The translations under genes were made by a program, and so were the position numbers. 64,000 nt of DNA, taken from positions 1 through 64,000 of the forward strand of contig QXWO01000031.1 of the NCBI GenBank assembly GCA_009911035.1, read 5' to 3'. This stretch comes from Lachnospiraceae bacterium. Its GTDB lineage: Bacteria; Bacillota; Clostridia; Lachnospirales; Lachnospiraceae. Positions 34,174 through 42,734 of the stretch are shown here, piece by piece (the first letter of the stretch is position 1; each line of letters opens with the position of its first letter). The notes under the pieces were generated by a model. That model was not told where the DNA came from, searched no databases, and worked only from the letters and a program-made list of their open reading frames with translations.

Positions 34174-37100
34174 ATTTTACAAATACAGAATCAGAAAGCT
34201 CACTTCATTTGTAATGCTGTTTACCATAACAGTATTTACCATAGGGACACTTATTCCTTATTCCTGCATGCCCGCCTATGCGTCACCTGATTCCGGCGAA
34301 GGCGAAGCCATCCACATTGCAACCCGGCAGGACTGGGAGGAATTTTCCCGGAACTGCACAACAGACTCCTGGTCCCTGGGAAAGCTGTTTGTGTTGGACA
34401 ATGATATTGACTTAAGCGGTACGGATTTCTCCCCTGTCCCCACATTTGGCGGCATATTTCATGGGCAGGGGCACTCTGTAAAAGGACTGTCCCTAAAGGG
34501 AGGAAGCAATTACACAGGACTGTTCCGTTATATACAGGAAAGCGGCGAAGTCCATGATCTTACCGTATCCGGCACTGCAGACGCCAAAAGCACCCACACA
34601 GGGCTTGCCCTCCTTGCCGGATGCAATTACGGGCTGATTTCCGGCTGCCACACCCAGGGAAATGTCACCGGAGGCAGTCAGGCTGCCTCTATTGCAGGCT
34701 TAAATGACGTGACCGGAGTTATCACAAACTGCACTGCCGGGGGTGTCGTATATGGCAGACACGTATCCGGCGGCATTGCAGGCTTAAATAAAGGAAGTGT
34801 CTTAAATTGTATCAACCACAGTTTTGTAAATACAACAGCCTCCGACAATAATATCGACCTTTCTTCCATTGATGTGGAAGCCGGACTGGTCAACATTCTT
34901 ACCACAGAAAATGCCGCCTCCGTGACTGACATAGGCGGCATTGCAGGCACTAATTCCGGCATCATACGTGCCTGCACAAACGACGGTTCCATCGGTTACC
35001 AGCATGTAGGCTACAACATAGGCGGCATTGCTGGCAGCCAGACCGGATACATAGAAGGCTGTATCAACTACGGTCTGTTAAACGGCAGAAAAGATGTGGG
35101 CGGCATTGCCGGGCAGATGGAGCCCAGCAGCGAGCTTACTTTTTCAGAGGACACTTTGCAAAAGCTGGACACGGAATTTGACAAACTTCATGACCTGCTC
35201 ACCCAGCTTAACAAAGATGTATCCGCATCCTCAGGCAGCCTCACCGGACAGGTGGACCGCCTCCTTGATTCTGTGGATGGCGCCCAGCGGGCTGTCCATG
35301 AAATCATGGGGAATGCAGGCCAGGATCTGTCAGATTTCTCAAACCTTACAGACCTTGCCATCCTGCCTTCCCCAAAACCTGTATCGCTGGATTTTCTGGA
35401 TAAACTGCCAGATGCCTCTTTTGACCCCTGGCCGTCACACTCCCCGAAGCCTTCCGTAAGCCCGGCCGTTACGCCAAGTACCGTACCGGAAGTTCCTACG
35501 GCTACTCCCACCCTGCCCCCGACAGAAGACGGTAGTGCCACGCCTTCACCGACACCTGCCGAAACACCTGCTTCCACCCCGTCTCCGGCTCCCGTATCAT
35601 CCCCGGCTCCGACTCCCACCCAAGTACCTGGGACGACGGCAGAAACAGACGCTCTGCAACAGGAATCCGGCGTATATACGCTTCCCCTTCGTTCTTCCTC
35701 CCTTGGACAGACGAATTTTCCGGTGCATAAGGAAATTTCTGCCGCCAGTGAAAACGAGAACGACAACGGGGCATCTTCCGGTAAAGAGGACAGCATCGTG
35801 ACAGACAATGATCCTTCTTCCGGCGAAAATGACGGGCAGGACTACAACGCCGGGGCAGACAATGATCCTCCTTCCGGCGAAAATGACGGACAGGACGATA
35901 ACGCAGGGGCAGATAATGATTCTTCTTCCGGCGAGGGTGACAACCAGCCCGTACAGACACCTGCTGCATCGCCCTCGCCCGGCGCAGATGACACGGCCCC
36001 CTCCTTCCGCCCTACTCCTACCCGGAATCCCTTTGAGGCGGGATGGGCGGAAGGCTGGCCCACTCCGCCCGGGGATTTTGATTTCGGCAGCATCCAAAAT
36101 ACCATTGACAGGGAAACAGTGGAACAAAATATCAACGAAGCACAACAGAATGTATACCAGGACGCAGCCCATGTTCTGGAAGGGATGAAAAATACCGTCA
36201 GAAACCAGACATCCATTTTAAGTTCCCGTATTTTTGCGGCACAAAACTCGTTAAGCACAAGTTTTTCCGCAATTACATCAGATATGCGGCTTTTAAATTC
36301 CATGCTGGACAAGGAAAACCAGATCATACTGAACGATTTCCAGGCAGTGATCGATGAACTGGGGGTGATCAGCGATATCATTACCAATCCCCAGACCATA
36401 GACCCGGAAGATATCCTTACCGATGTCTCCGATGAAGACGAAATCACAGATACCACTGGAAAAGTGATGAACTGTATCAACAACGGAAAAGTCAACGGAG
36501 ACTTAAATGCCGGAGGCATTGCAGGCTCCCTTTCAAGAGAAAATAATCTTGACCCGGAAGATGACTTTGACTGGGGCAGAAATGATTTTACCCTGAATTT
36601 CCAATATCAGGAACGCATCGTTATTCGCAAATGTCAGAACACCGGCCCCGTAAACGGCAAAAAGAACCACATCGGCGGCATCGCCGGAGAAATGATCTTA
36701 GGCAGCATCATAGACTGCTTAAACAGCGGCACCATCAGCAGTGACGGCGACATGATCGGCGGCATTGCAGGCTACAGTGCTTCCACCATCCGTCAAAGCA
36801 GCGCCAAATGCACCTTAAGCGGTATCAGCCAGATCGGCGGTATTGCGGGATATGCCTCCTCCGTCACCGGCTGTTACAGCATGGTCAGTATCCGTGAAGG
36901 AGATTCCTATTTAGGCTCCATTGCAGGAAAAACGGATTCGGACAGCTCTCTCAAAGATAACTTCTTTGTACAGGGATGCCCTGCCGGAATTGACGGGATC
37001 AGCTACGAAGGCCGGGCACAGGCCCTTGCCTATGAAGACTTCATGGAAGTTCCAAACCTGCCCGATATTTTTAAGTCCATCTGCCTGACTTTTACGGCCC

Positions 37101-37720
37101 AGGACAAAACTGTGGCAGTCCTGACACTAAAATACGGCGATACGCTGCGCACCGAAGACCTGCCGCCAGTTCCCCAAAAGGAGGGCTGCATTGGGAAGTG
37201 GAGTTATTTTGATTCTAATTCCATCACCTTTGACCAGCAGATAGAAGCCCTCTACTTTGAATATGCCGCAACAATTGAAAGCGGACAGACCGTAGGCCAG
37301 CGCCCGGTGATGCTGGTGGAAGGCCAGTTTGCCCCGGAGGATGCCCTTGTGCTTTCACCGGTTGACGCCTACCCTGAAAATGCCGCAACCAAAGCCCGGT
37401 GCTATAAGGTATCCATCCCAAAAACCCACCCAGGGCCATACAAAATCAGAGTTCTGGTCCCCGAAGAAATGGAGAATCCGCAGGTTGAAATTCTGGAAAA
37501 CAATGCCTGGATGCCAGTTGACACGGAAAAAGACGGAAGCTATTTTGTTTTTACCACAAAAAAGGCTGATTTTATTCTAAGCTGTGTAGACCGCCCTGTT
37601 CCGGCAGCTCCCGGGATCGTCATTCTCCTTATCGTATCCGGTGCAGCCTTTATGACAATACTAATTTTTATGATCCATACACGTAATACAAATAGACGAA
37701 AGGATAAACTCGTAAAATGA
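34166..37720 (+). CDS. Giant membrane-anchored surface protein with split GLUG repeats and coiled coils
   Basis: The ATG at 34166 is preferred (GGAAG upstream), giving 1184 residues. A signal peptide (residues 15-42) is followed by a first GLUG-repeat block (about 145-320; repeated GGIAGLN, GGIAGTNSG, then CxNxG). A coiled coil follows (330-395; LDTEFDKLHDLLTQLNKD). A Pro/Thr/Ser linker (400-640) includes repeats of SSGENDGQD and DNAGADND. A second long coiled coil (645-745) leads to a second GLUG block (768-950; GGIAGSLS, GGIAGEMILG, GGIAGYSAS) and beta-rich domains. A C-terminal membrane helix (VILLIVSGAAFMTILIFMI) ends in a basic tail. The frame overlaps both neighbours (MMPL stop; ATGA with the TetR start), so the three are made together. 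Confidence 0.8.
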   Translation: MNKFYKYRIRKLTSFVMLFTITVFTIGTLIPYSCMPAYASPDSGEGEAIHIATRQDWEEFSRNCTTDSWSLGKLFVLDNDIDLSGTDFSPVPTFGGIFHGQGHSVKGLSLKGGSNYTGLFRYIQESGEVHDLTVSGTADAKSTHTGLALLAGCNYGLISGCHTQGNVTGGSQAASIAGLNDVTGVITNCTAGGVVYGRHVSGGIAGLNKGSVLNCINHSFVNTTASDNNIDLSSIDVEAGLVNILTTENAASVTDIGGIAGTNSGIIRACTNDGSIGYQHVGYNIGGIAGSQTGYIEGCINYGLLNGRKDVGGIAGQMEPSSELTFSEDTLQKLDTEFDKLHDLLTQLNKDVSASSGSLTGQVDRLLDSVDGAQRAVHEIMGNAGQDLSDFSNLTDLAILPSPKPVSLDFLDKLPDASFDPWPSHSPKPSVSPAVTPSTVPEVPTATPTLPPTEDGSATPSPTPAETPASTPSPAPVSSPAPTPTQVPGTTAETDALQQESGVYTLPLRSSSLGQTNFPVHKEISAASENENDNGASSGKEDSIVTDNDPSSGENDGQDYNAGADNDPPSGENDGQDDNAGADNDSSSGEGDNQPVQTPAASPSPGADDTAPSFRPTPTRNPFEAGWAEGWPTPPGDFDFGSIQNTIDRETVEQNINEAQQNVYQDAAHVLEGMKNTVRNQTSILSSRIFAAQNSLSTSFSAITSDMRLLNSMLDKENQIILNDFQAVIDELGVISDIITNPQTIDPEDILTDVSDEDEITDTTGKVMNCINNGKVNGDLNAGGIAGSLSRENNLDPEDDFDWGRNDFTLNFQYQERIVIRKCQNTGPVNGKKNHIGGIAGEMILGSIIDCLNSGTISSDGDMIGGIAGYSASTIRQSSAKCTLSGISQIGGIAGYASSVTGCYSMVSIREGDSYLGSIAGKTDSDSSLKDNFFVQGCPAGIDGISYEGRAQALAYEDFMEVPNLPDIFKSICLTFTAQDKTVAVLTLKYGDTLRTEDLPPVPQKEGCIGKWSYFDSNSITFDQQIEALYFEYAATIESGQTVGQRPVMLVEGQFAPEDALVLSPVDAYPENAATKARCYKVSIPKTHPGPYKIRVLVPEEMENPQVEILENNAWMPVDTEKDGSYFVFTTKKADFILSCVDRPVPAAPGIVILLIVSGAAFMTILIFMIHTRNTNRRKDKLVK

Positions 37721-38313
37721 CACAGACAGATATCTCCCTGAAAACAAAGCAGACAATGGTTGCCTCACTGAAAAAGTTTATGGAAACAAAGCCCCTTTCC
37801 AAGATCACTGTAAGCGAAATCTGTAAAGACTGCGGCTTTAACAGAAAAACCTTTTATTATCATTTTGAAGATATCTATGATCTGCTGCGCTGGATGCTTG
37901 AGCAGGAGGCCATTATAGCCGTCAAGAAATTTAATCTGCTGGAAGACTCCGAAAAAGTAGTACGCTTTCTTCTAGACTATGTAGATAGCAATAAACATAT
38001 TTTAAACTGCGTTTATGACGCCATGGGGCGGGAGGGCATGAAGCGCTTTTTCCTTGCCGACTTTAACGGTTCCATTGACCTGATCATCGCCGGAATGGAA
38101 AAAGAAACAGGAACTGCCCTCGCCCCGGGCTACCGGCAGTTCCTGTGCAGTTTTTATTCCAACGCTCTCTCCGGCATATTGATCGACTGGTTCCATGACC
38201 GGACGATCCGCACTAGGGAGGAAATGATCCATTATATTACCATGACCGTCGCTTCTTCCCTGCGGGGGGCAGTCAGTACAAAGGCAGATTCCTACGGTCC
38301 GGCTTACAAATAA
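37717..38313 (+). CDS. TetR/AcrR-family regulator
   Basis: The 198-residue protein has the N-terminal TetR helix-turn-helix (MVASLKKFMETKPLSKITV then EICKDCGFNRKTFYYHFED) and a helical C-terminal ligand/dimer domain. The C-terminal part resembles the subgroup that includes DhaS-like co-regulators. It starts within the ATGA overlap with the GLUG gene. Most TetR proteins repress their own cluster, so control of the MMPL cassette through the palindrome at 31444-31455 is a natural hypothesis. Confidence 0.9.
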   Translation: MTQTDISLKTKQTMVASLKKFMETKPLSKITVSEICKDCGFNRKTFYYHFEDIYDLLRWMLEQEAIIAVKKFNLLEDSEKVVRFLLDYVDSNKHILNCVYDAMGREGMKRFFLADFNGSIDLIIAGMEKETGTALAPGYRQFLCSFYSNALSGILIDWFHDRTIRTREEMIHYITMTVASSLRGAVSTKADSYGPAYK

Positions 38314-38354
38314 TGCCGGGCGCCAGCACGCTCTGGTCATCCGGGTGTACCCTG

Positions 38355-41300
38355 TCAGCGGTACAGAGAATATCCCTGTACTTCCCTGCCGAAACCGCTT
38401 TCTTCAAGTTCTTTTACCGCTTCCGCCGGATAAGTCTTCACAAGTATGCGCTTCTTTCCGGCGAAAAGCCGTCCTCTTTTATATTCCTGTACAAATAAGT
38501 TTAAAGCTTCCCCCAAGCTTTCCCACTCAAAAACCCGCAGCACACCGCCCTGCTTCTCAAAAACGGCGGCAGGCACACCGGCCTTTAAAGCCACTGCATT
38601 TCCCCCTATATTGATAAATGCCCGCTCCTTCTGGTGGGGAATCAGTTTCCCCCATGCCTGCATGGGATCGGCGGCATTGATCCATAGGAACTCCCGGCCA
38701 GGATGACGCAGGGCGGCAGTCACAGCTCCAAAGTCCTCCCTGCGGATAAACTGTGCACCGGAGAGTCCTTCCACAAAGTAACCTCTCCTTACCTGTCCCG
38801 TATACTCCTGCACCCGCAGAAGGGATAAAGCCTCCTGCCATGGCACTCCTGCCGCAGCAGCAGTTTCCCGGCACAGCACCAGATACCTGTCAAAACAGCG
38901 GTCCATCTGCTCCTGCACAGAAAGAGGAATAAGGGGTCTTACCAGATCCCAGCGGCCTGCCTGCATTGCCCTCGCCCTGGCTCCTGCCCGCAGCCTGGCC
39001 GTCCCCTTATGCAGCTTCTCCCGGTCCAGCCATTGACGCACAGGTACAAAACTGTCGGCATACACAATTCCCTTTTCCATCAGGGAAAGCAGTGTATCGT
39101 AGGGAGATTCACCGGAAATCACGCCGCTTAGCGCCTGCATAAAGCTTGCCCCCCTTTTGGACAGCGCCTGCACCAGAATCTTTTCTTTTTCCGAAAGCAC
39201 CTCATAAGGTATCCGTACTTCCCCGTCCCAGTCAATTTTGTGTGCAGGACTGAAGCAGATATTCCCCTGTTCCTCCATATGCCAGAAATATTCCCCTGTT
39301 GAAAGAAATGTATCCAGCAAATTCTCCCTGTAGTTTTTTGCCCTTGCGGGAAGCAGCATCTCCTCCCATGCCTCCGCTGGATAAGGCGTCCCTGCAAAGA
39401 AAGCGACGGCTGCCCGTACACATTCCTCCGGAGGCGCCGAACGTTGTATGCGGGATGCTAAAAGCCCGCAGTAGGCAGAACAAGGTCTGGTGGTGATCTC
39501 CTCCCTGCGTTTTTTCAAAGTTCTGGTTCTGGCCTGTTTATAGAGCCGGGCGTGATAATACCGGATTTCCTTATCCTGTTTTCCTGAGACTTTGGCTGTC
39601 CGTCCTGCTGCCTCCTGTCCGGTTGTCTTTATCTCTGTGCACAGTTCTTCCTGCCGCACCGCTTCCTCCCTCTTACAGAGTTCTTCCAGCACCCCCCTGG
39701 CAGCTTCTTCCTGCCATCCATAGCGTCCAGCTGTCTGGCAGGCACTGGCACCGCCCCGGTACCTTAGCATACGCCGGACAATGGAAAGGGCCTCCTTCCC
39801 CGATGGATTCTCAAGGGCCTTCTCATATTCTTCCCTGTGCTCTGCGGCAATCCACAATCCCTGTTCCAGATAAAGCGCGCGTCCTTCGCGGTTTAGAGAC
39901 TCCAGCCATTCCACCGGGATATCCAGTTCCCCGGCGGCTAAGTCTCCCTCTGTCATCAGCAGGGAATGGAGCTGCTTTTCATTTTCCGGTACTTTTTCTC
40001 TCTCCTGTACCTTGGAAAGCTCCGCCGTCCCCGGTGCAAGCAATTCCTTTTCCTCCTTTAAGGCATCCTCCACCGCCCCATAGATTCCCCGGGGCGTAGG
40101 GGAATAGTCATACATCACCGCTGCCTCCTGACTCCACTGCAGGGGCAGGGACATGGGTGAGGGCACCTCCGTATAGACTTCACGGACAATGATTTCCCCA
40201 GCCCTTATTTTCTCCAGAATCTCCCGGACCCCTGCCACATCCCAGAGTTGTTCCATACACTCCCTTCTGGTTTCCCGTATCAAAGGATGATCCTTCTCCC
40301 TCACCACCTGATCCAGCATTTCCGCACTGCGCAGACGCTGCATCCACAAAGGCTGTCTTCCGCTTCCTTTCGCCCCCATCATCAGTGCCCTGCCGCAGTT
40401 GTACCTAAAGGCCATATTAAAAACAGGCGCCGCAGGCAGAAGTGCCGACAACACTGCATGGGAGGCTTCAGGCGAGATTCTGCCAAGCAGTCCTTCTGGC
40501 AAGGCCCTGTTTCCATAGGAATAAAGCAGAAAGCCGTCCTCCTCGTCCACGCTCCCTACCTGAATCCCCATTTCCTCCCGTGCTGTCTGCATAGCCAGCA
40601 GGGCCAGCGGCGCATTGACGCGCCTTCCAAATATGGAGTGAATCATTAACTGGCTGTTGCCCGACTGATCCCGGAAATGCTCCGCCAGAATCGTCCTGTC
40701 ATCGGGCAGTCCCCCTGTGGCCGCTATCTGCCGTTTTAAATACGCACAGGCCAGCTTTGAGGCTGCATCGTCCAGTCCCATATCCCAAAGGGCCTTTTCC
40801 AGTTTTCCGTCTTCCTCCGCTTCCCTTAAACTGCGGAGTATTCTGCCAAAATAAATCCCCGTTTCCTTATCCCTTCCCTTTATTTCCCCTTTCCAAAAAG
40901 GAAGCCTTGCCCCCTCCACCGGAGCCTGGGTCACCGTCACCGTATCTCTCCCGATGTTCACCACTTTCCATGCAAATGCTCCCAGAATAAAGCGGTCGCC
41001 CTTCTGGGTCTCGTAGACAAACTCCTCATCTGCCTCCCCGACTTTCACTCCCTCCTCAGTCCGCACCGTGTAAAGCCCTTTATCAGGGATCGTTCCTCCT
41101 GCCATGACCGCAAGCATTCTGCTGTAACCGTCCCCCTCCACTATGCCGTGAATGCGGTCATAGAGAATCCGCGGACGGACCGGCACATCCCGCTTATGCT
41201 CATAATCTCCTGCCAGCATCCTAAGCACTGACTCCACATCCTCCCGGGTCAGTTCATCAAAAGGCCATGCTCTTGGCAGAATCTTCATCACATCCTCCAC

Positions 41301-42542
41301 CTCATAACTCTTAAAAGCTGCCATGGAAACCAAATGCTGAGCAAGCACATCCAGACACCCTTTGGGAGGATTCATCCGCTCTACCTTTCCTTCTCTGGCA
41401 AGCTGGGCAGTCATGCCGCAGGAAATACTCTCCGCCGCCGTTCTGGGGAACAGATACATGACGCTGGTACGGTTGGGATTGTGCCCTGCACGGCCCAGCC
41501 TCTGCATGGTTCCCGAAACAGTTCTTGGACACCCCACCTGCAATACCTGGTCAATTTCACCCACATCAATTCCCAGCTCCATGGATGAAGTAGCACATAA
41601 AAGCCGGAGCCTGCCCTGCCGCAAAGCCACCTCTGTATCATGTCTTTGTTCCTTGGAAAGGCTTCCGTGATGGACACGGGCAAAATCTTCCCCTCCCAGC
41701 AGATTGACATAATATGCCAGCTTTTCCGCATAACGCCTTCCTTCCACAAAGGCAATCACACTTTTATTTCCCTGGCAGTATTTGTACACCAGTTCAGAAA
41801 GCTCCTGCCATACAGGGTCTTTTCTTCTCTTGCTGTTTCCGGCATAAGCCCCCAGAATTTCAAGCTGTACCTTTTTTTCCATGACCGGAGCAGCCACCCA
41901 TACAGGCTCCGGTGCCAGATAGCGGGCGGCGGCATCAAGCGGTGAAATAGTGGCGGAAAGCCCGATTCGCTGCAGAGGACTTTTGCACAGAAGGTCCAGC
42001 CTTGCCAGAGACAACATCAGATGAGCGCCGCGCTTGGTATCAATCAGTGCGTGCAGTTCATCTATAATGACCGCCTTTGCCGTACAGAGCACATTCTGAC
42101 CTGTTTTGCTGGTAAGCATTAGATAGAGGGATTCCGGCGTGATGATCAGAATATGGGGCGGCTTTTTCACCATCTGCTGTCTTTCCCTCTGGGAGGTGTC
42201 ACCGGTGCGGATCGCAGTGGAAATCAGATCCTCCCCTCCGATCCCTGCAAGAGGTTTTTTCAGATTTTCACGGATATCTGCCGCAAGGGATTTTAAAGGC
42301 GACACATAAATCAAATGTAATTCCCTGGGCAGGCGCCCTTCCACCGCTTTTTCCTTAAGCCTGTCCAGAAACACCAGAAAGGCAGACAGCGTTTTCCCTG
42401 TCCCGGTAGGCGCCGATACCAACACATGCCCTCCTGCCGCAATGGCAGGCCAGGAAGATTTCTGTACCGGCGTAGGTTCCCCCAGCGTCTCTTTAAACCA
42501 GTCTGACGTTTCCCTGTGAAATAAATGTAAGCAGTCCTCCAT
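38355..42542 (-). CDS. lhr: Lhr-type large DEAD/DEAH helicase
   Basis: Lhr proteins are ATP-dependent 3'-5' helicases acting in DNA repair or RNA handling. The start at 42542 (MEDCLHLFHRETSDWF, with GGGAG upstream) gives 1395 residues. Motifs in order are the Q-motif-like PTPVQKSSWPAI, Walker A SAPTGTGKT, IYVSPLKSL, motif II IIDELHAL, SATISPLD, VIAFVEGRR, then ATSSMELGIDVGEID and QRLGRAGH. A long C-terminal region follows, with the Lhr-core winged helix and beta-barrel (about 450-850) and a DUF1998-unlike Lhr C-terminal half. Length agrees with full-size bacterial Lhr. It converges with the TetR gene with 41 bases between stops. Confidence 0.93.
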   Translation of the reverse strand: MEDCLHLFHRETSDWFKETLGEPTPVQKSSWPAIAAGGHVLVSAPTGTGKTLSAFLVFLDRLKEKAVEGRLPRELHLIYVSPLKSLAADIRENLKKPLAGIGGEDLISTAIRTGDTSQRERQQMVKKPPHILIITPESLYLMLTSKTGQNVLCTAKAVIIDELHALIDTKRGAHLMLSLARLDLLCKSPLQRIGLSATISPLDAAARYLAPEPVWVAAPVMEKKVQLEILGAYAGNSKRRKDPVWQELSELVYKYCQGNKSVIAFVEGRRYAEKLAYYVNLLGGEDFARVHHGSLSKEQRHDTEVALRQGRLRLLCATSSMELGIDVGEIDQVLQVGCPRTVSGTMQRLGRAGHNPNRTSVMYLFPRTAAESISCGMTAQLAREGKVERMNPPKGCLDVLAQHLVSMAAFKSYEVEDVMKILPRAWPFDELTREDVESVLRMLAGDYEHKRDVPVRPRILYDRIHGIVEGDGYSRMLAVMAGGTIPDKGLYTVRTEEGVKVGEADEEFVYETQKGDRFILGAFAWKVVNIGRDTVTVTQAPVEGARLPFWKGEIKGRDKETGIYFGRILRSLREAEEDGKLEKALWDMGLDDAASKLACAYLKRQIAATGGLPDDRTILAEHFRDQSGNSQLMIHSIFGRRVNAPLALLAMQTAREEMGIQVGSVDEEDGFLLYSYGNRALPEGLLGRISPEASHAVLSALLPAAPVFNMAFRYNCGRALMMGAKGSGRQPLWMQRLRSAEMLDQVVREKDHPLIRETRRECMEQLWDVAGVREILEKIRAGEIIVREVYTEVPSPMSLPLQWSQEAAVMYDYSPTPRGIYGAVEDALKEEKELLAPGTAELSKVQEREKVPENEKQLHSLLMTEGDLAAGELDIPVEWLESLNREGRALYLEQGLWIAAEHREEYEKALENPSGKEALSIVRRMLRYRGGASACQTAGRYGWQEEAARGVLEELCKREEAVRQEELCTEIKTTGQEAAGRTAKVSGKQDKEIRYYHARLYKQARTRTLKKRREEITTRPCSAYCGLLASRIQRSAPPEECVRAAVAFFAGTPYPAEAWEEMLLPARAKNYRENLLDTFLSTGEYFWHMEEQGNICFSPAHKIDWDGEVRIPYEVLSEKEKILVQALSKRGASFMQALSGVISGESPYDTLLSLMEKGIVYADSFVPVRQWLDREKLHKGTARLRAGARARAMQAGRWDLVRPLIPLSVQEQMDRCFDRYLVLCRETAAAAGVPWQEALSLLRVQEYTGQVRRGYFVEGLSGAQFIRREDFGAVTAALRHPGREFLWINAADPMQAWGKLIPHQKERAFINIGGNAVALKAGVPAAVFEKQGGVLRVFEWESLGEALNLFVQEYKRGRLFAGKKRILVKTYPAEAVKELEESGFGREVQGYSLYR

Positions 42543-42659
42543 GCTTTCTCCCTTCTTACCTCCATAAGAGCCATATCCCCGCTGTGCATCCTTTCTATCA
42601 AAAGCACTCACGCCTATCCAGATGTTCTTATTCCGCAAAGGCTACCCGCTTCGGGAAAA

Positions 42660-42703
42660 TTTTTTATATTAAATAAGCCGGCGGTGCAGCAGCACCGCCG
42701 GCT
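42660..42703 (-). terminator. Terminator of the hybrid histidine kinase gene
   Basis: A perfect 12-base stem AGCCGGCGGTGC (42676-42687) pairs with 42692-42703 around a 4-base loop. On the minus strand an A/T-rich tail follows. Confidence 0.75.
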
Positions 42704-42734
42704 GACAAAAGCACAGCAGATAAAATATACCTGT

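Noticed and set aside
35188-36519. Minus-strand frames over the GLUG protein linker
   Set aside because: They are shadows of Pro/Thr/Ser and Asp/Gly repeats. The plus-strand frame is continuous with overlapping neighbours.
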